Shown here in pieces: positions 17,039-25,974 of a stretch of 64,000 nucleotides of DNA. The notes below the pieces were generated by a model. That model had not been told where the DNA came from and searched no databases. It saw nothing but the letters and a program-made list of their open reading frames with translations. Source of the stretch: Azotobacter chroococcum (lineage in GTDB: Bacteria; Pseudomonadota; Gammaproteobacteria; Pseudomonadales; Pseudomonadaceae); the NCBI RefSeq assembly GCF_004339665.1, contig NZ_SMMU01000001.1, positions 208,094 through 272,093 of the forward strand. The letters are read 5' to 3'. The translations under genes and the position numbers were made by a program. Each line of letters begins with the position of its first letter. Position 1 is the first letter of the stretch.

Positions 17039-18010
17039 ATGCCCGGAAAACGCTTCAAACGCCTGCTCGGCGCCGCGCTGCTCGGCAGCTCCCTGCTCGC
17101 CGGCGCCCAGGCCCTCGCCGCCACCCTGGTGGTCGGCGACCAGAGCTTCAACAACCGCACGGTCATGGAGGCCGCCGGGGTGCTCGCCGACCTGCCCTAC
17201 GCCCTGGAGTGGAAGCAGTTCACCGCCGGCTCGCCGGTGGCCGAGGCGCTGAACACCGGCAGCCTCGACGTGGGCCTTTTGGGCGACGCGCCGCCGCTGT
17301 TCCTCGGCGCGCTGGGCGCTCCGATCAAGGTGATCGGCGTCAGCACCCAGAACCTCGACGGGGTGGCCGTGCTGGTCCGCAAGGATTCGCCGATCCACAG
17401 CCTGGCGGACCTGCGCGGCAGGAACGCGGCGATCTGGAAAGGCTCCTGGAGCCAGCAGCTGCTGTTCACCGCCCTGGAGCGGGCCGGGGTTTCCCCCGAC
17501 GAGGTGCAGCTGCGCTACCTCGGCGCCCTGGACGCCTCCCACGCACTGGAGGGCGGTGCGGTGGACGTGATCGCCACCTGGGAACCCTACGTCAGCCAGC
17601 AAGTGCGCAACGGCGCGCGGATCCTGACCACCGCCGAGGGCCTGATCCCGGCGCAGAGCTTCGTCGTCGCCACCGACAAGTCCATCGCCGACAAGCGCGA
17701 ACTGCTCGGCGACTTCCTGCGCCGCCTGCAGCAGGCCCGCGACTGGGTCCGCCAGGACCCGGCCAACAGCAAGCGCTATGCCGACACCAGGGCCGAACTG
17801 ACCCGCGCCGAGCGCGACATCGCCCGCCGCTGGTTCTCCGGCGCGGCCATCCGCGTGCGGCCGATCGACGACCAGGCGGTCGCCGAAGCCCAGAAGACCG
17901 TGGATTTCTTCAGCCGGATCGGCCTGATCAAGAGCTACCCGGCCGTCAGCCTGTTCGACGCCTCTTTCAACCGTTACCTGCAGTCGCCGCCCGCGCAGGC
18001 GGCCCGTTAA
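17039..18010 (+). CDS. SsuA-like periplasmic binding protein 1 of three
   Basis: This 323-residue binding protein has a Sec-type signal peptide (KRFKRLLGAALLGSSLLAG, cleavage near ALA-ATL at residue 30). The mature part is of the sulfonate-binding type: LVVGDQSFNNRTVMEAAGVL, LGDAPPLFLGALGAPIKVIG and DVIATWEPYVSQQ. It should capture an alkanesulfonate-like compound in the periplasm. Two further binding proteins follow, yet no permease or ATPase is in this operon. All three may share the transporter of cluster I or one elsewhere in the genome, which is inference. Confidence 0.88.
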   Translation: MPGKRFKRLLGAALLGSSLLAGAQALAATLVVGDQSFNNRTVMEAAGVLADLPYALEWKQFTAGSPVAEALNTGSLDVGLLGDAPPLFLGALGAPIKVIGVSTQNLDGVAVLVRKDSPIHSLADLRGRNAAIWKGSWSQQLLFTALERAGVSPDEVQLRYLGALDASHALEGGAVDVIATWEPYVSQQVRNGARILTTAEGLIPAQSFVVATDKSIADKRELLGDFLRRLQQARDWVRQDPANSKRYADTRAELTRAERDIARRWFSGAAIRVRPIDDQAVAEAQKTVDFFSRIGLIKSYPAVSLFDASFNRYLQSPPAQAAR

Positions 18011-18024
18011 GGAGATTCCCCAAC

Positions 18025-18798
18025 ATGAACGCCATCACCCGGATCGCCCCGGTCAAGGAGCGCGTCAGCGCCGCAGAATGGGAAGCCCGCGTCAAGCTGG
18101 CCGCCGCCTACCGCCTGGCCGCCCGGCTGCGCTGGACCGACCACATCTACACCCACTTCTCGGTGCGGGTGCCGGGGCCGGACCGGCACTTCCTGATCAA
18201 CCCCTACGGCCTGGCCTTCGACGAAATCACCGCCTCCAGCCTGGTCAAGGTGGACATCGACGGCACCCTGCTCGACGACCCTACCGGCCTTGGCATCAAC
18301 CGCGCCGGCTACATCATCCACAGCGCCATCCACCGCGCCCGCGAGCACACCCACGCGGTGCTGCACACCCACACCACGGCCGGCATCGGCGTATCGGCGC
18401 AGCGGGACGGCCTGCTGATGATTTCCCAGCACGCCATGCGCTTCCACAAGCGCCTGGCCTACCACGAGTACGAGGGCATCGCCCTGGACCTGGACGAGCA
18501 GCAGCGGCTGATCGCCGACCTCGGCGAGCACGACGCGCTGATCCTGCGCAACCACGGCCTGCTCACCAGCGGCCGGACCATCGAGGAAGCCTTCTACAAC
18601 CTCTATTTCCTGGAGCGCGCCTGCGCCGCCCAGCTGGCCGCGCAGTCCGGCGGCGCGGCGCTGCGCTTCCCCTCCGAGGCGGTGGCGGAAAAGGCCGCGC
18701 GGGGGTTCGAGCTCGCCATCGCCCAGGGCCGCCCGCAATCCCACTGGGACGCCTACCTGCGCCAGCTCGAGCGCGACGATGCGGGCTTCGCCCTCTGA
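18025..18798 (+). CDS. Class II aldolase/adducin-family protein
   Basis: This 257-residue protein has the zinc-dependent class II aldolase/adducin fold. Family members catalyse retro-aldol cleavage of sugar phosphates or related epimerisation or decarboxylation. The metal-site histidines are visible in AVLHTHTTAGIGVSA (HxH pair), and the conserved DALILRNHGLLTSGRTIEEAF block is intact. ATG 18025 follows AAGGAG with good spacing. Its position between two sulfonate-binding proteins suggests it handles the carbon skeleton left after desulfonation, but this is inference; the true substrate is unknown. Confidence 0.85.
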   Translation: MNAITRIAPVKERVSAAEWEARVKLAAAYRLAARLRWTDHIYTHFSVRVPGPDRHFLINPYGLAFDEITASSLVKVDIDGTLLDDPTGLGINRAGYIIHSAIHRAREHTHAVLHTHTTAGIGVSAQRDGLLMISQHAMRFHKRLAYHEYEGIALDLDEQQRLIADLGEHDALILRNHGLLTSGRTIEEAFYNLYFLERACAAQLAAQSGGAALRFPSEAVAEKAARGFELAIAQGRPQSHWDAYLRQLERDDAGFAL

Positions 18799-18814
18799 CG
18801 CAAGGAGCCTCGTG

Positions 18815-19798
18815 ATGAAAAGCACCGCCCTGGCCGCACTGGCCGCCGCCCTCTTCCTGCATGCCTTCCAGGCACAGGCCGCCGAACCGCTGACCCTGCG
18901 CATCGCCGACCAGAAAGGCAACATGCGCGCCCAGCTGGAGGCGGCCGATGCGCTGAAGGATCTGCCCTACGTCATCCAGTGGTCGGAATTCCCCGCCGCC
19001 GCGCCGCTGGCCGAAGCCCTCAACGCCGGCGCGGTGGACGCCGGGATCATCGGCGACGCACCGCTGCTGTTCAGCCTGGCCGCCGGCGCCCAGGTCAAGG
19101 CCATCGCGGTGAACAAGTCCAACCCCTACGGCACCGCACTGCTGGTGGCCGGGGACAGTCCGCTGAAAACCGCCGCCGACCTCAAGGGCAAGCGCATCGC
19201 CACCGGGCGCGGCTCGATCGGCCATTTCGTCGCCCTCAAGGCGCTGGAAAAGGCCGGTCTCGCCGAGCAGGACGTGGAGTTCCGCTTCCTCGGCCCGGTG
19301 GACGCGAAGATCGCCCTGGCCAACGGCTCGGTGGACGCCTGGGCGACCTGGGAACCCTACACCGCCCTGGCCGAAAGCAGCGGCCAGGGCCGGGTGCTGG
19401 TCGACGGCCGCGGCCTGTGGGCCGGCAACAGCTACCTCGCCGCCACCGATAAGGCGCTGGCCGACCCGGCCCGCCGCGAGGCCCTGCAGGACTATCTGCA
19501 GCGCCTGAACGACGCCCAGCACTGGGCCTACGCGCACCTCGACGACTACGCCAGGACCCTGGCGCGGATCATCGGCTTTCCCGAGGACGCGGCCCGCCTG
19601 TCCTTCGCCCGCCGCGAACTGCGCTGGCAGGCGGTGGACGCGGCGACCGTCGCCCAGCAGCAGGCGACCGCCGACTTCTACCAGGCCCACGCCCTGCTGC
19701 CCAGGCGCCTGGACGTGGCGCCGACCTTCGACCACGGCTTCCGGATCGGCCCGCCCGCACAGGCGGCGAGCCTGGCCCCGCCGCCGGCCAGGCCCTGA
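18815..19798 (+). CDS. SsuA-like periplasmic binding protein 2 of three
   Basis: This 327-residue sulfonate/taurine-type binding protein has a Sec signal peptide (KSTALAALAAALFLHAF, cleavage after AQA near residue 22). The mature domain shows LRIADQKGNMRAQLEAADAL, GIIGDAPLLFSLAAGAQVKA and SVDAWATWEPYTALAE. It resembles the first and third proteins of the operon along its length but differs in the segments lining the ligand cleft, so a related but different ligand is likely. ATG 18815 is preceded by AAGGAG; the longer frame overlaps the aldolase gene. The C terminus is proline-rich. Confidence 0.87.
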   Translation: MKSTALAALAAALFLHAFQAQAAEPLTLRIADQKGNMRAQLEAADALKDLPYVIQWSEFPAAAPLAEALNAGAVDAGIIGDAPLLFSLAAGAQVKAIAVNKSNPYGTALLVAGDSPLKTAADLKGKRIATGRGSIGHFVALKALEKAGLAEQDVEFRFLGPVDAKIALANGSVDAWATWEPYTALAESSGQGRVLVDGRGLWAGNSYLAATDKALADPARREALQDYLQRLNDAQHWAYAHLDDYARTLARIIGFPEDAARLSFARRELRWQAVDAATVAQQQATADFYQAHALLPRRLDVAPTFDHGFRIGPPAQAASLAPPPARP

Positions 19799-19821
19799 AC
19801 CGGGGCCACCAAGGAGTACCC

Positions 19822-20766
19822 ATGAAGTTTCCGCGTTTTCTGCGTAACGGCCTCGCCAGCCTGCTGCTGGCCGCGCCCCTGAGCCAGGCCGCCGACAGCG
19901 TGCTGCGCATCGGCGACCAGAACTACTACAACGTGCGCGCCTCGCTGGAGGCCTCCGGCGCGCTGGAGGGCGCGCCCTATCGGGTCGAGTGGAAACACTT
20001 CCAGTCCGCCGCGCCGCTGGCCGAAGGCCTCGACGCCGGGGCGCTGGACCTCGGCTTTCTCGGCGACTCGGGATTCATCTTCCTCGCCGCCAAGGGCGCA
20101 CCGGTCAAGCTGATCGGCGTTTCCCGGCAGAACCCGGACACCATCGCCCTGCTGGTGCCCAAGGACTCGCCGGCCAAGACCATCGAGGACCTCAAGGGCA
20201 AGAAGGTCGCCTACTGGCCGGGCGCCTGGAGCCAGCAACTGACCCTGCGCGCCCTGCAGAAGGCCGGCCTGCCCGGCGACTACGTCGAGTTCGTCAAGCT
20301 GATGCCGATCGACGCCGCCGCCGCGCTGCCGCAGGGCAGCATCGACGCCTTCCCGGTGTGGGAGCCGTACATTTCCCAGCAGATCCTCTTCTCCGGCGCG
20401 CGGCCGCTGCTCACCGCCAAGGGCCTGATGCCGGGGCTGTCCAGCATCGCCGCCAACGCCGCCGCCCTCGAACCCAAGCGCGCCGCCATCGCCGACTTCC
20501 TCGGCCGCCTCAAGCGGGCCCGCGCCTGGGTCGAAGCGCACAAGAGCGAGTACGCCGAGCTCTGGGCGCAGAAGGCCAACCTCGACCCGGCGGTGTCCCG
20601 CCACTGGATCGGCCAGGCCAACATGACCGTCGCCCCGGTGGACGCGCAGGCCGCCCGCGACTACCAGGAGACCGCCGACTTCCTCAAGGAAACCGGCGCC
20701 CTGCCCAAGGCCTTCAAGGTGGACGAGGTGATCGACGGGTCCTTTGCCGAGGCGCTGCAGCCTTGA
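19822..20766 (+). CDS. SsuA-like periplasmic binding protein 3 of three
   Basis: This 314-residue sulfonate-type binding protein starts with a Sec signal peptide (FLRNGLASLLLAAPLSQA, cleavage near residue 23-24). The mature part has LRIGDQNYYNVRASLEASGAL, GFLGDSGFIFLAAKGAPVKL and SIDAFPVWEPYISQQI. It is closest in pattern to the first protein of the operon (both have EPYVSQQ or EPYISQQ), suggesting duplication. AAGGAG lies upstream of ATG 19822. It ends cluster II; beyond it the strand changes. Confidence 0.87.
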   Translation: MKFPRFLRNGLASLLLAAPLSQAADSVLRIGDQNYYNVRASLEASGALEGAPYRVEWKHFQSAAPLAEGLDAGALDLGFLGDSGFIFLAAKGAPVKLIGVSRQNPDTIALLVPKDSPAKTIEDLKGKKVAYWPGAWSQQLTLRALQKAGLPGDYVEFVKLMPIDAAAALPQGSIDAFPVWEPYISQQILFSGARPLLTAKGLMPGLSSIAANAAALEPKRAAIADFLGRLKRARAWVEAHKSEYAELWAQKANLDPAVSRHWIGQANMTVAPVDAQAARDYQETADFLKETGALPKAFKVDEVIDGSFAEALQP

Positions 20767-20787
20767 GTCGCCGCCTGCCTTCGGGTA

Positions 20788-20832
20788 GGCCCTCCACGGC
20801 CGCACCTCCGGGCGCGGCCACAAAGGCCGATT
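20788..20832. terminator. Weak hairpin between convergent genes
   Basis: GGCCGC and GCGGCC around an approximately ten-base loop (near 20800-20820) lie between the end of cluster II and the end of the oppositely oriented OYE gene. No strong T-run follows on either strand, so termination here is only a possibility. Confidence 0.3.
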
Positions 20833-21927
20833 TCAGTTGTGGTAGCGCTCCAGCCAGTGGGCATAGGGCGCCGGCAGCGTCCAGGACGGACGTTCGATGC
20901 CCAGCTCGCGGGCCGCGGCATACGGCCAGTGCGGGTCGGCCAGGTGGGCGCGGCCGATCATGGCGAGGTCCAGCTGGCCTTCCTTGACGGCCCGCTCGGC
21001 GACCTGCGGGGTGCCGAAGCCCCAGGCCGACGCCACCGGGATGCCCACCTCGCGGCGTACCCGCTCGGCGATCGGTCCCATGAAGCCGGGTGCCCAGGGA
21101 ATGTCGGTATCCGCGATGGTGAAACCGATGCTGACGCTCAGCAGGTCCAGGCCGGTTTCCTTGAAGCGCCGGGCCAGTTCGATGGATTCGGCGAAGGTCT
21201 GCTCGTCCCGGCCGTCGAACTCGATCACCCCGAAGCGGGCGGTCAGCGGCAGATGTTCCGGCCACACCTCGCGGACTGCCGCGAGGGTCTCCAGCAGGAA
21301 GCGGCAGCGCTTGTCGAAGCTGCCACCATAGGCATCGGTGCGCTGGTTGGAATGCTCGGAGAAGAAGCTCTGGGCCAGGTAGCCGTGGGCGAAATGCAGC
21401 TCCAGCCACTCGAAGCCGGCGTCGCGCGCCCGGCACGCCGCGGCGACGAAATCGTCCCGTACCCGGGCGATGTCCTCCAGGGTCATGGCCTTGGGCACGT
21501 TCGGCAAGTGGTGGCCGAAGGGGATGGCCGAGGGGGCGATGGTCTGCCAGCCGCGCGGATCGCCCTCGGCGATGTGGTCGTCGCCCTCCCAGGGGCGGTT
21601 GGCGCTGGCCTTGCGGCCGGCGTGGGCGATCTGGATGCCGGGCACGGCCCCCTCGGCCTTGATGGCCTGGACCACCGGCACGAAGGCCTGAGCCAACTGG
21701 TCGTTCCAGATCCCGGGGCAGCCGGGGGTGATGCGGCCCTCCGGCGAGACGGCGGTGGCCTCGACGATCACCAGCCCCGCCCCGCCGCGGGCGATCGAGG
21801 CCAGATGCACCTTGTGCCAATCGTTGATCAGGCCGTCGTTGGCCATGTACACGCACATGGGCGGAACGGCGATGCGGTTGCGCAGGGTGACATCCTTCAG
21901 CGTGTACGGCTGGAACAGAGCGGACAT
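20833..21927 (-). CDS. XenA-like NADPH:flavin oxidoreductase (Old Yellow Enzyme)
   Basis: This 364-residue FMN enzyme of the YqjM/XenA class of Old Yellow Enzymes reduces activated C=C bonds and nitro compounds using NADPH. Class markers are the regulatory cysteine C25 in VPPMCVYMA, the substrate-binding HFAHGYLAQSFFSEHSN and the typical length. ATG 21927 gives the XenA-like N terminus; the longer frame to 22029 runs into the operator and the divergent arsR gene. Control by that ArsR-type regulator through the palindrome at 21961-21978 is likely. Confidence 0.92.
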   Translation of the reverse strand: MSALFQPYTLKDVTLRNRIAVPPMCVYMANDGLINDWHKVHLASIARGGAGLVIVEATAVSPEGRITPGCPGIWNDQLAQAFVPVVQAIKAEGAVPGIQIAHAGRKASANRPWEGDDHIAEGDPRGWQTIAPSAIPFGHHLPNVPKAMTLEDIARVRDDFVAAACRARDAGFEWLELHFAHGYLAQSFFSEHSNQRTDAYGGSFDKRCRFLLETLAAVREVWPEHLPLTARFGVIEFDGRDEQTFAESIELARRFKETGLDLLSVSIGFTIADTDIPWAPGFMGPIAERVRREVGIPVASAWGFGTPQVAERAVKEGQLDLAMIGRAHLADPHWPYAAARELGIERPSWTLPAPYAHWLERYHN

Positions 21928-21960
21928 GGAGCTTCCTCGTGCGGTGAGTTGAATTCTGTA

Positions 21961-21978
21961 GTTCGATAATATTCGAAC
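21961..21978. promoter_or_regulatory. Palindromic operator between OYE and arsR
   Basis: GTTCGATAATATTCGAAC is an inverted repeat with perfect 6-bp arms (GTTCGA/TCGAAC) around six bases. It sits 34 bp upstream of the OYE start and 38 bp upstream of the arsR start. This placement is typical for an ArsR-type repressor controlling both divergent promoters. Confidence 0.65.
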
Positions 21979-22015
21979 AATGGATGACGGACAATCCCTC
22001 CGGTATGATTCCGCC

Positions 22016-22318
22016 ATGCGACCCTTCAAGCACCCCGCCGCCAGCGAATTCGTCCTCGAGCGCGTTCTCTACGCCCTGAGCGATCCGGTGCGCCTGGAGA
22101 TCGTCCGGCGCCTCGCCGCGCTGGGCGAGGCCAGTTGCAGCGAACTCGACGGCGGCCGGCCGAAGTCGAGCGTCTCCCACCATTTCCGGGTGCTGCGCGA
22201 TGCGGGCCTGGTCTGCACCCGCAGCGCCGGGACCACCCACATCAACTCGCTGCGCAGCGAGGAGATGAACGCGCGCTTCCCGGGCTTGCTCGAGGCAATC
22301 CTGTCGCAGCGCGAGTGA
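22016..22318 (+). CDS. ArsR-family transcriptional regulator
   Basis: This 100-residue winged-helix repressor carries the ArsR-family pattern: LYALSDPVRLEIVRRLAAL followed by the recognition helix PKSSVSHHFRVLRDAGLV and the wing (TRSAGTTHINSLR). There is no obvious metal-binding cysteine pair, so it probably senses an organic or electrophilic ligand rather than a metal. ATG 22016 is chosen because the upstream extension runs through the operator. It is divergent from the XenA-like gene, which it likely represses until an electrophile appears. Confidence 0.87.
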   Translation: MRPFKHPAASEFVLERVLYALSDPVRLEIVRRLAALGEASCSELDGGRPKSSVSHHFRVLRDAGLVCTRSAGTTHINSLRSEEMNARFPGLLEAILSQRE

Positions 22319-22384
22319 ACCGTGCCCTGCGCAAGGCAGGGCAGGTCCCATGAAAGCCGCCCGCTCAGGACACACGCCTCCCGG

Positions 22385-23611
22385 CTAATCGGCCCGGCAC
22401 AGCCCGCGCTTCGCGCCCGGCGCGATCTCGGCCCGGGCGAAGGCGAGCAGCGCGACCAGCGAAAGGGCGCTGCCGAGCGCGGCGATGCCCAGCCAGCCGG
22501 CGTGTTCATAGAGCATGCTGGCCACCGAGGAGCCCGTGGCGCCGCCGACGAAGATGCTGGTCATGTACAACGCGTTGAGACGCCCGCGGCTGGCCGGGTC
22601 GAGGCTGTAGACCGCGCGCTGGCCGAGCACCATGTTCATCTGCACGGCGAAGTCGAGGACGATCCCGGTGATCGCCAGCCCGACGACCCCGAGCGGCAGC
22701 GGGACGACGCCCGGCAGGAAGCCGAGGACACCGAGCGCCATGGCCAGCGCGGACATGGAGCGGGTATGGCCGGCGTCCGCCAGCCGCCCGGCGATGGGCG
22801 CGGCGACCGCGCCGATCGCGCCGGCCAGGGCGAAGAGCGCGATCTGCGACTGGGACAGGCCGTACTCGCGCGACAGCGCCAGCGGAGCCGCCGTCCAGAA
22901 CAGGCTGAACGCGGCGAACATCAGCCCCTGGTACAGGGCGCGCTGGCGCAGCACCGGCTCGCGCCGGAACAGTTGCCCGAGCGAGAAGAGCAATTGGGCG
23001 TAGCTCGCCCGATGGTCGGGCCGGCGGCTGGGCAGCGTGGTGGCGACGACCAGAGCGATGAGCAGCATCGCCGCCGCCGCGCCGAAGAACACCGCCCGCC
23101 ACTGGAAGTGGTCGGCGATCAGGCTGGAGACCGGGCGGGCCAGCAGGATGCCCAGCAGCAAGCCGCCCATGATCGCGCCGACCACCCGGCCCCGGGTTTC
23201 CTCGGGCGCCAGGTGCGCGGCCAGGGGAATCAGCATCTGTACCGACACCGAGCCGAAACCGATCAGCAGCGAAGTCACCAGCAGGACGCCCGGCCCTTCG
23301 CTCAGCCCCGCGCCGATCAGGCCGACGACGGTGACCGCGAGGGTGGCCAGCATCAGCCGGCGGTTCTCGAGCAGGTCGGCGAGCGGCACCAGGAAGAACA
23401 GCCCCAGCGCGTAGCCGACCTGGGTCAGCGAGACGATGAGGCTCGCGCCGCCGGCGGAAAGGCCGATGTCCGGGGCGATCAGCTCGATGATCGGCTGGGC
23501 GTAGTAGATGTTCGCCACGATGACGCCGCAGCAGAAGGCGAACAGCAGGACCAGTCCCCTGCCCATGACCCCGGCGCCCTGCGCAGGGGCGAGCGTTGCC
23601 GGGCGGCTCAT
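22385..23611 (-). CDS. MFS transporter, 12-helix efflux type
   Basis: This is a 408-residue major-facilitator protein with about twelve hydrophobic segments. Visible motifs are the loop 2-3 signature LVPLADLLENRRLM (motif A-like), NIYYAQPIIELIAPD in helix 1 and the second-half counterpart PIAGRLADAGHTRSM. It most resembles drug/sugar efflux members of the EmrB/YdhP-like groups. The exported compound is unknown. ATG 23611 is chosen because the frame upstream lacks hydrophobic or conserved sequence. It is preceded on the same strand by a LysR regulator that could control it. Confidence 0.85.
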   Translation of the reverse strand: MSRPATLAPAQGAGVMGRGLVLLFAFCCGVIVANIYYAQPIIELIAPDIGLSAGGASLIVSLTQVGYALGLFFLVPLADLLENRRLMLATLAVTVVGLIGAGLSEGPGVLLVTSLLIGFGSVSVQMLIPLAAHLAPEETRGRVVGAIMGGLLLGILLARPVSSLIADHFQWRAVFFGAAAAMLLIALVVATTLPSRRPDHRASYAQLLFSLGQLFRREPVLRQRALYQGLMFAAFSLFWTAAPLALSREYGLSQSQIALFALAGAIGAVAAPIAGRLADAGHTRSMSALAMALGVLGFLPGVVPLPLGVVGLAITGIVLDFAVQMNMVLGQRAVYSLDPASRGRLNALYMTSIFVGGATGSSVASMLYEHAGWLGIAALGSALSLVALLAFARAEIAPGAKRGLCRAD

Positions 23612-23840
23612 GGGCGTGACTCCTCTGCAAGGGTCCGGGCGAGCGGCGCCCTGGCGAGGCGTAGCTCGGGGGGGAAAGGGACAGGCGGGATGGCGAGAAA
23701 GAGTGGCTGGGGCATGGCGATTCTCCACGGCAGGTTGTCTGGCCGCAACCTTAGGCGCTGCCGGCAACCGGGAGAATCCGCCGGCGGCGCAACGCGGCTT
23801 TGCGCCCGGCGCAATGGCGCACGATCTTGCGATGCGCACC

Positions 23841-24734
23841 TCAGAGAATCCGCGCCATGAACGCCAGGAAGGCGTCGATCCGCGTCGAGCCGCGATGGTT
23901 GGGCAGATACCGCGCGCTGATGAGCGGCCGGGTGTTGTCGGGATCGACCGCGAAGGCGTCGAACAGGCTGGTCAGCCGGCCGCCCGCCAGGTCCTCGTCG
24001 ACGATCCAGTCCGGCAGGAGCGCCACGCCGAGGCCGGCGCGCGCCACCGCGTGCAGGGCTTCGACATTGTCACTCCTGAACCGCCCATGGACCGGCACGC
24101 GGATGACTTCGCCCTGCGCCTGGAAAGTCCACACCTGCCGGGCGCTGCCGTAATTGAAACGCAGGCAATCGTGCGCGAGCAGATCCATCGGCTGCTCCGG
24201 CACGCCCCTTTCCCTCAGATAATCCGGACTGGCCACCACGCGCCGCCGGAACCGGCCGAGCGGGCGACTGATCACGCCGTCCATGGGCGCCGCCGCGCCG
24301 AGCCGGATCGACAGATCCACCCGCTCGGCCAGCAGATCGACGATTTCGTCGCTCAGGGAGACGTCCAGTTCCAGCCGGGGATACCGGCGCAGCAGATCCC
24401 CCAGGTGCGGGCAGATGCGCGCACGCCCGAAGGCCATCGGCAGCGAGACGCGCAGGGGACCGGCCGGCTCGTCGCCGCGGTCCCGGATCGACGCATCGGC
24501 TTCCTCCAGTTCCTCCAGGATGCGCCGTGCGCTCAGGTAGTAGGCGGCTCCGGCCTCGGAGACCGTGACCTGGCGGGTCGAGCGGTTGAGCAGGACGCTG
24601 CCGAGCTCCTGCTCCAGCGCATCGACCATCCGCGTGACCGTGGAGGTCGCGACCTCCAGCTGGCGGGCGGCCGCGGAAAATCCCCTGGCGTCCACCGTGG
24701 CGACGAACATCTTCAGAGCGAGCAACTTGTCCAC
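23841..24734 (-). CDS. LysR-family transcriptional regulator
   Basis: This 297-residue LysR-type regulator has the N-terminal winged helix (DKLLALKMFVATVDARGFSA, then LEVATSTVTRMVDALEQ) and a C-terminal effector domain beginning near residue 90. I place the start at GTG 24734, five codons before the conserved LALKMF, with GGAGG upstream; the frame could extend to ATG 24761. It probably controls a neighbour, with the MFS gene on the same strand the closest candidate. There is no clear divergent target because the upstream gene lies beyond a REP-like region. Confidence 0.85.
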   Translation of the reverse strand: MDKLLALKMFVATVDARGFSAAARQLEVATSTVTRMVDALEQELGSVLLNRSTRQVTVSEAGAAYYLSARRILEELEEADASIRDRGDEPAGPLRVSLPMAFGRARICPHLGDLLRRYPRLELDVSLSDEIVDLLAERVDLSIRLGAAAPMDGVISRPLGRFRRRVVASPDYLRERGVPEQPMDLLAHDCLRFNYGSARQVWTFQAQGEVIRVPVHGRFRSDNVEALHAVARAGLGVALLPDWIVDEDLAGGRLTSLFDAFAVDPDNTRPLISARYLPNHRGSTRIDAFLAFMARIL

Positions 24735-24903
24735 GCGACCTCCCGCGCTCCATGCAGCCAACAGGCCGGGCGGGCCCTATGGTCTCACGACTTCGCCCCG
24801 AATCTCGCCCGGCAAGGATGCGGCCGGGATCAGGGATATTGGCGAGACACGGGGCAATCGCATGAAATGCCCGCCGGATAGCGGACTGGCAAGACTCATG
24901 ATC

Positions 24904-24992
24904 GTGCCCACGCTCCTGCGTGGGCACGCCGCAGGGGACGCTTCGGCGCAGAAGCGCCCCGCCCTGGGCTCCCACGCAGGAGCGTGGGAGCC
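24904..24992. repeat. Paired REP-like palindromes
   Basis: Two palindromes face each other: 24904-24927 (GTGCCCACGC...GCGTGGGCAC) and 24967-24992 (GGCTCCCACGC...GCGTGGGAGCC). Both share the core CCCACGC with the loop TCCT or its complement AGGA. This is the arrangement of a bacterial interspersed REP pair between genes. It may stabilise transcripts or act as a gyrase or IS target; no gene is present. Confidence 0.65.
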
Positions 24993-25033
24993 ATCAACGA
25001 CTTCACTTCGCCCCGCGCAGGCCGGCGCCGGGA

Positions 25034-25654
25034 TCAGCCCTGGCTGGCGGCGTAGCTCTGCATCAGGTTGGCGTAGGCCGGCAGGTGACTGCCGAGCAGC
25101 CCGCCGAACCCCTCGACGTCGTTGCGCCAGTCGCGGTGCAGCTCGCAGCCCACGGCGAACCAGTTCATCAGTTGCGCGCCGGCCTGGCTCATGCGGTTCA
25201 GCGCGGCCTCGCGCACCACCGGGTTGAAGGTGCCGGACGCGTCGGTCACGACGAACACCTCGAAGCCCTCCGCCAGCGCGGACAGGGTCGGAAAGGCCAC
25301 GCACACGTCGGTCACCACCCCGGCGATGATCAGCTGCCGGCGCCCGGTGGCCTTGATCGCGCTTACGAAGTCGGCGTTGTCCCAGGCGTTGATCTGGCCC
25401 GGCCGCGGAATGTACGGCGCATCCGGGAACATGGCCTTGAGTTCGGGCACCAGGGGGCCGTTGGGGCCCTTCTCGAAGCTGGTGGTGAGGATGGTCGGCA
25501 GCTGGAAGAACCTGGCGATATCGGCGAGCGCCAGCACGTTGTTCTTGAACTCGTCAGGCGTGAAGTCGCGTACCAGCGACAGAAGGCCGGCCTGATGATC
25601 CACGAGCAGCACTACGGCGTTGTCCTTGTCCAGTCGGTTGTATGGGCGGGCCAT
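25034..25654 (-). CDS. ycaC: YcaC-like isochorismatase-family hydrolase
   Basis: This 206-residue cysteine hydrolase of the isochorismatase superfamily closely follows YcaC in pattern and length. The catalytic aspartate D19 (VVLLVDHQAGL) and nucleophile C118 (IIAGVVTDVCVAF) are present, and RPGQINAWDN is the conserved loop between them. YcaC relatives form octamers, and their natural substrate is still unclear. ATG 25654 starts the conserved N terminus; the frame continuing upstream is not conserved. A second isochorismatase-family gene is at 37842. Confidence 0.9.
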   Translation of the reverse strand: MARPYNRLDKDNAVVLLVDHQAGLLSLVRDFTPDEFKNNVLALADIARFFQLPTILTTSFEKGPNGPLVPELKAMFPDAPYIPRPGQINAWDNADFVSAIKATGRRQLIIAGVVTDVCVAFPTLSALAEGFEVFVVTDASGTFNPVVREAALNRMSQAGAQLMNWFAVGCELHRDWRNDVEGFGGLLGSHLPAYANLMQSYAASQG

Positions 25655-25974
25655 GGCAGTTCCTCTCGGGTGGGTGGGTAGCGGTGCGGCTACGGTCCCG
25701 GCAGGTGTCCAGGCGAACGGAAGAGTGCTGCCGCCTCGATACGCCGCGCGGCGCGGGCTCTCGCTGTCCTGAACCGGAATAAGGGAAAAGGGCCCCTTGC
25801 GCCGATCCGTGGCACGCTCATCGAGCATAGCCCGCCAGGAAGCCGTGGCCTTCGCGCAGGCGATCAGGGGTATGGACGGTACGAGACGGGAACGGCGGAA
25901 GCGCCGCGGGCGGGGCCCGGAAACGAAAGGCCCGGCGCAAGGGCCGGGCCTGGGGACGCTGTGCTCTACGCGGA
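25655..25974. other. Spacer with no gene seen
   Basis: About 320 bp of GC-rich sequence between the YcaC gene and the glycine-zipper gene. Apart from the terminator-like hairpin at its right end, I see no RNA gene, repeat or conserved frame. Confidence 0.35.
25921..25951 (-). terminator. Rho-independent terminator of the glycine-zipper gene
   Basis: On the minus strand, AGGCCCGGC pairs with GCCGGGCCT around a six-base loop and is followed by TTTCGTTT. It lies just after the stop codon of the gene ending at 25975. Confidence 0.7.

Noticed and set aside
14294..17602. Minus-strand frame of 1102 codons across cluster II
   Set aside because: It opposes four recognisable genes with perfect motifs; long antisense frames are expected at this GC content.
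15037..18024. Long plus-strand frame continuing upstream of the aldolase
   Set aside because: Only the part from 18025 encodes a recognisable protein; the preceding thousand codons are an arginine/proline-rich shifted reading of the monooxygenase, flavoprotein and binding-protein genes.
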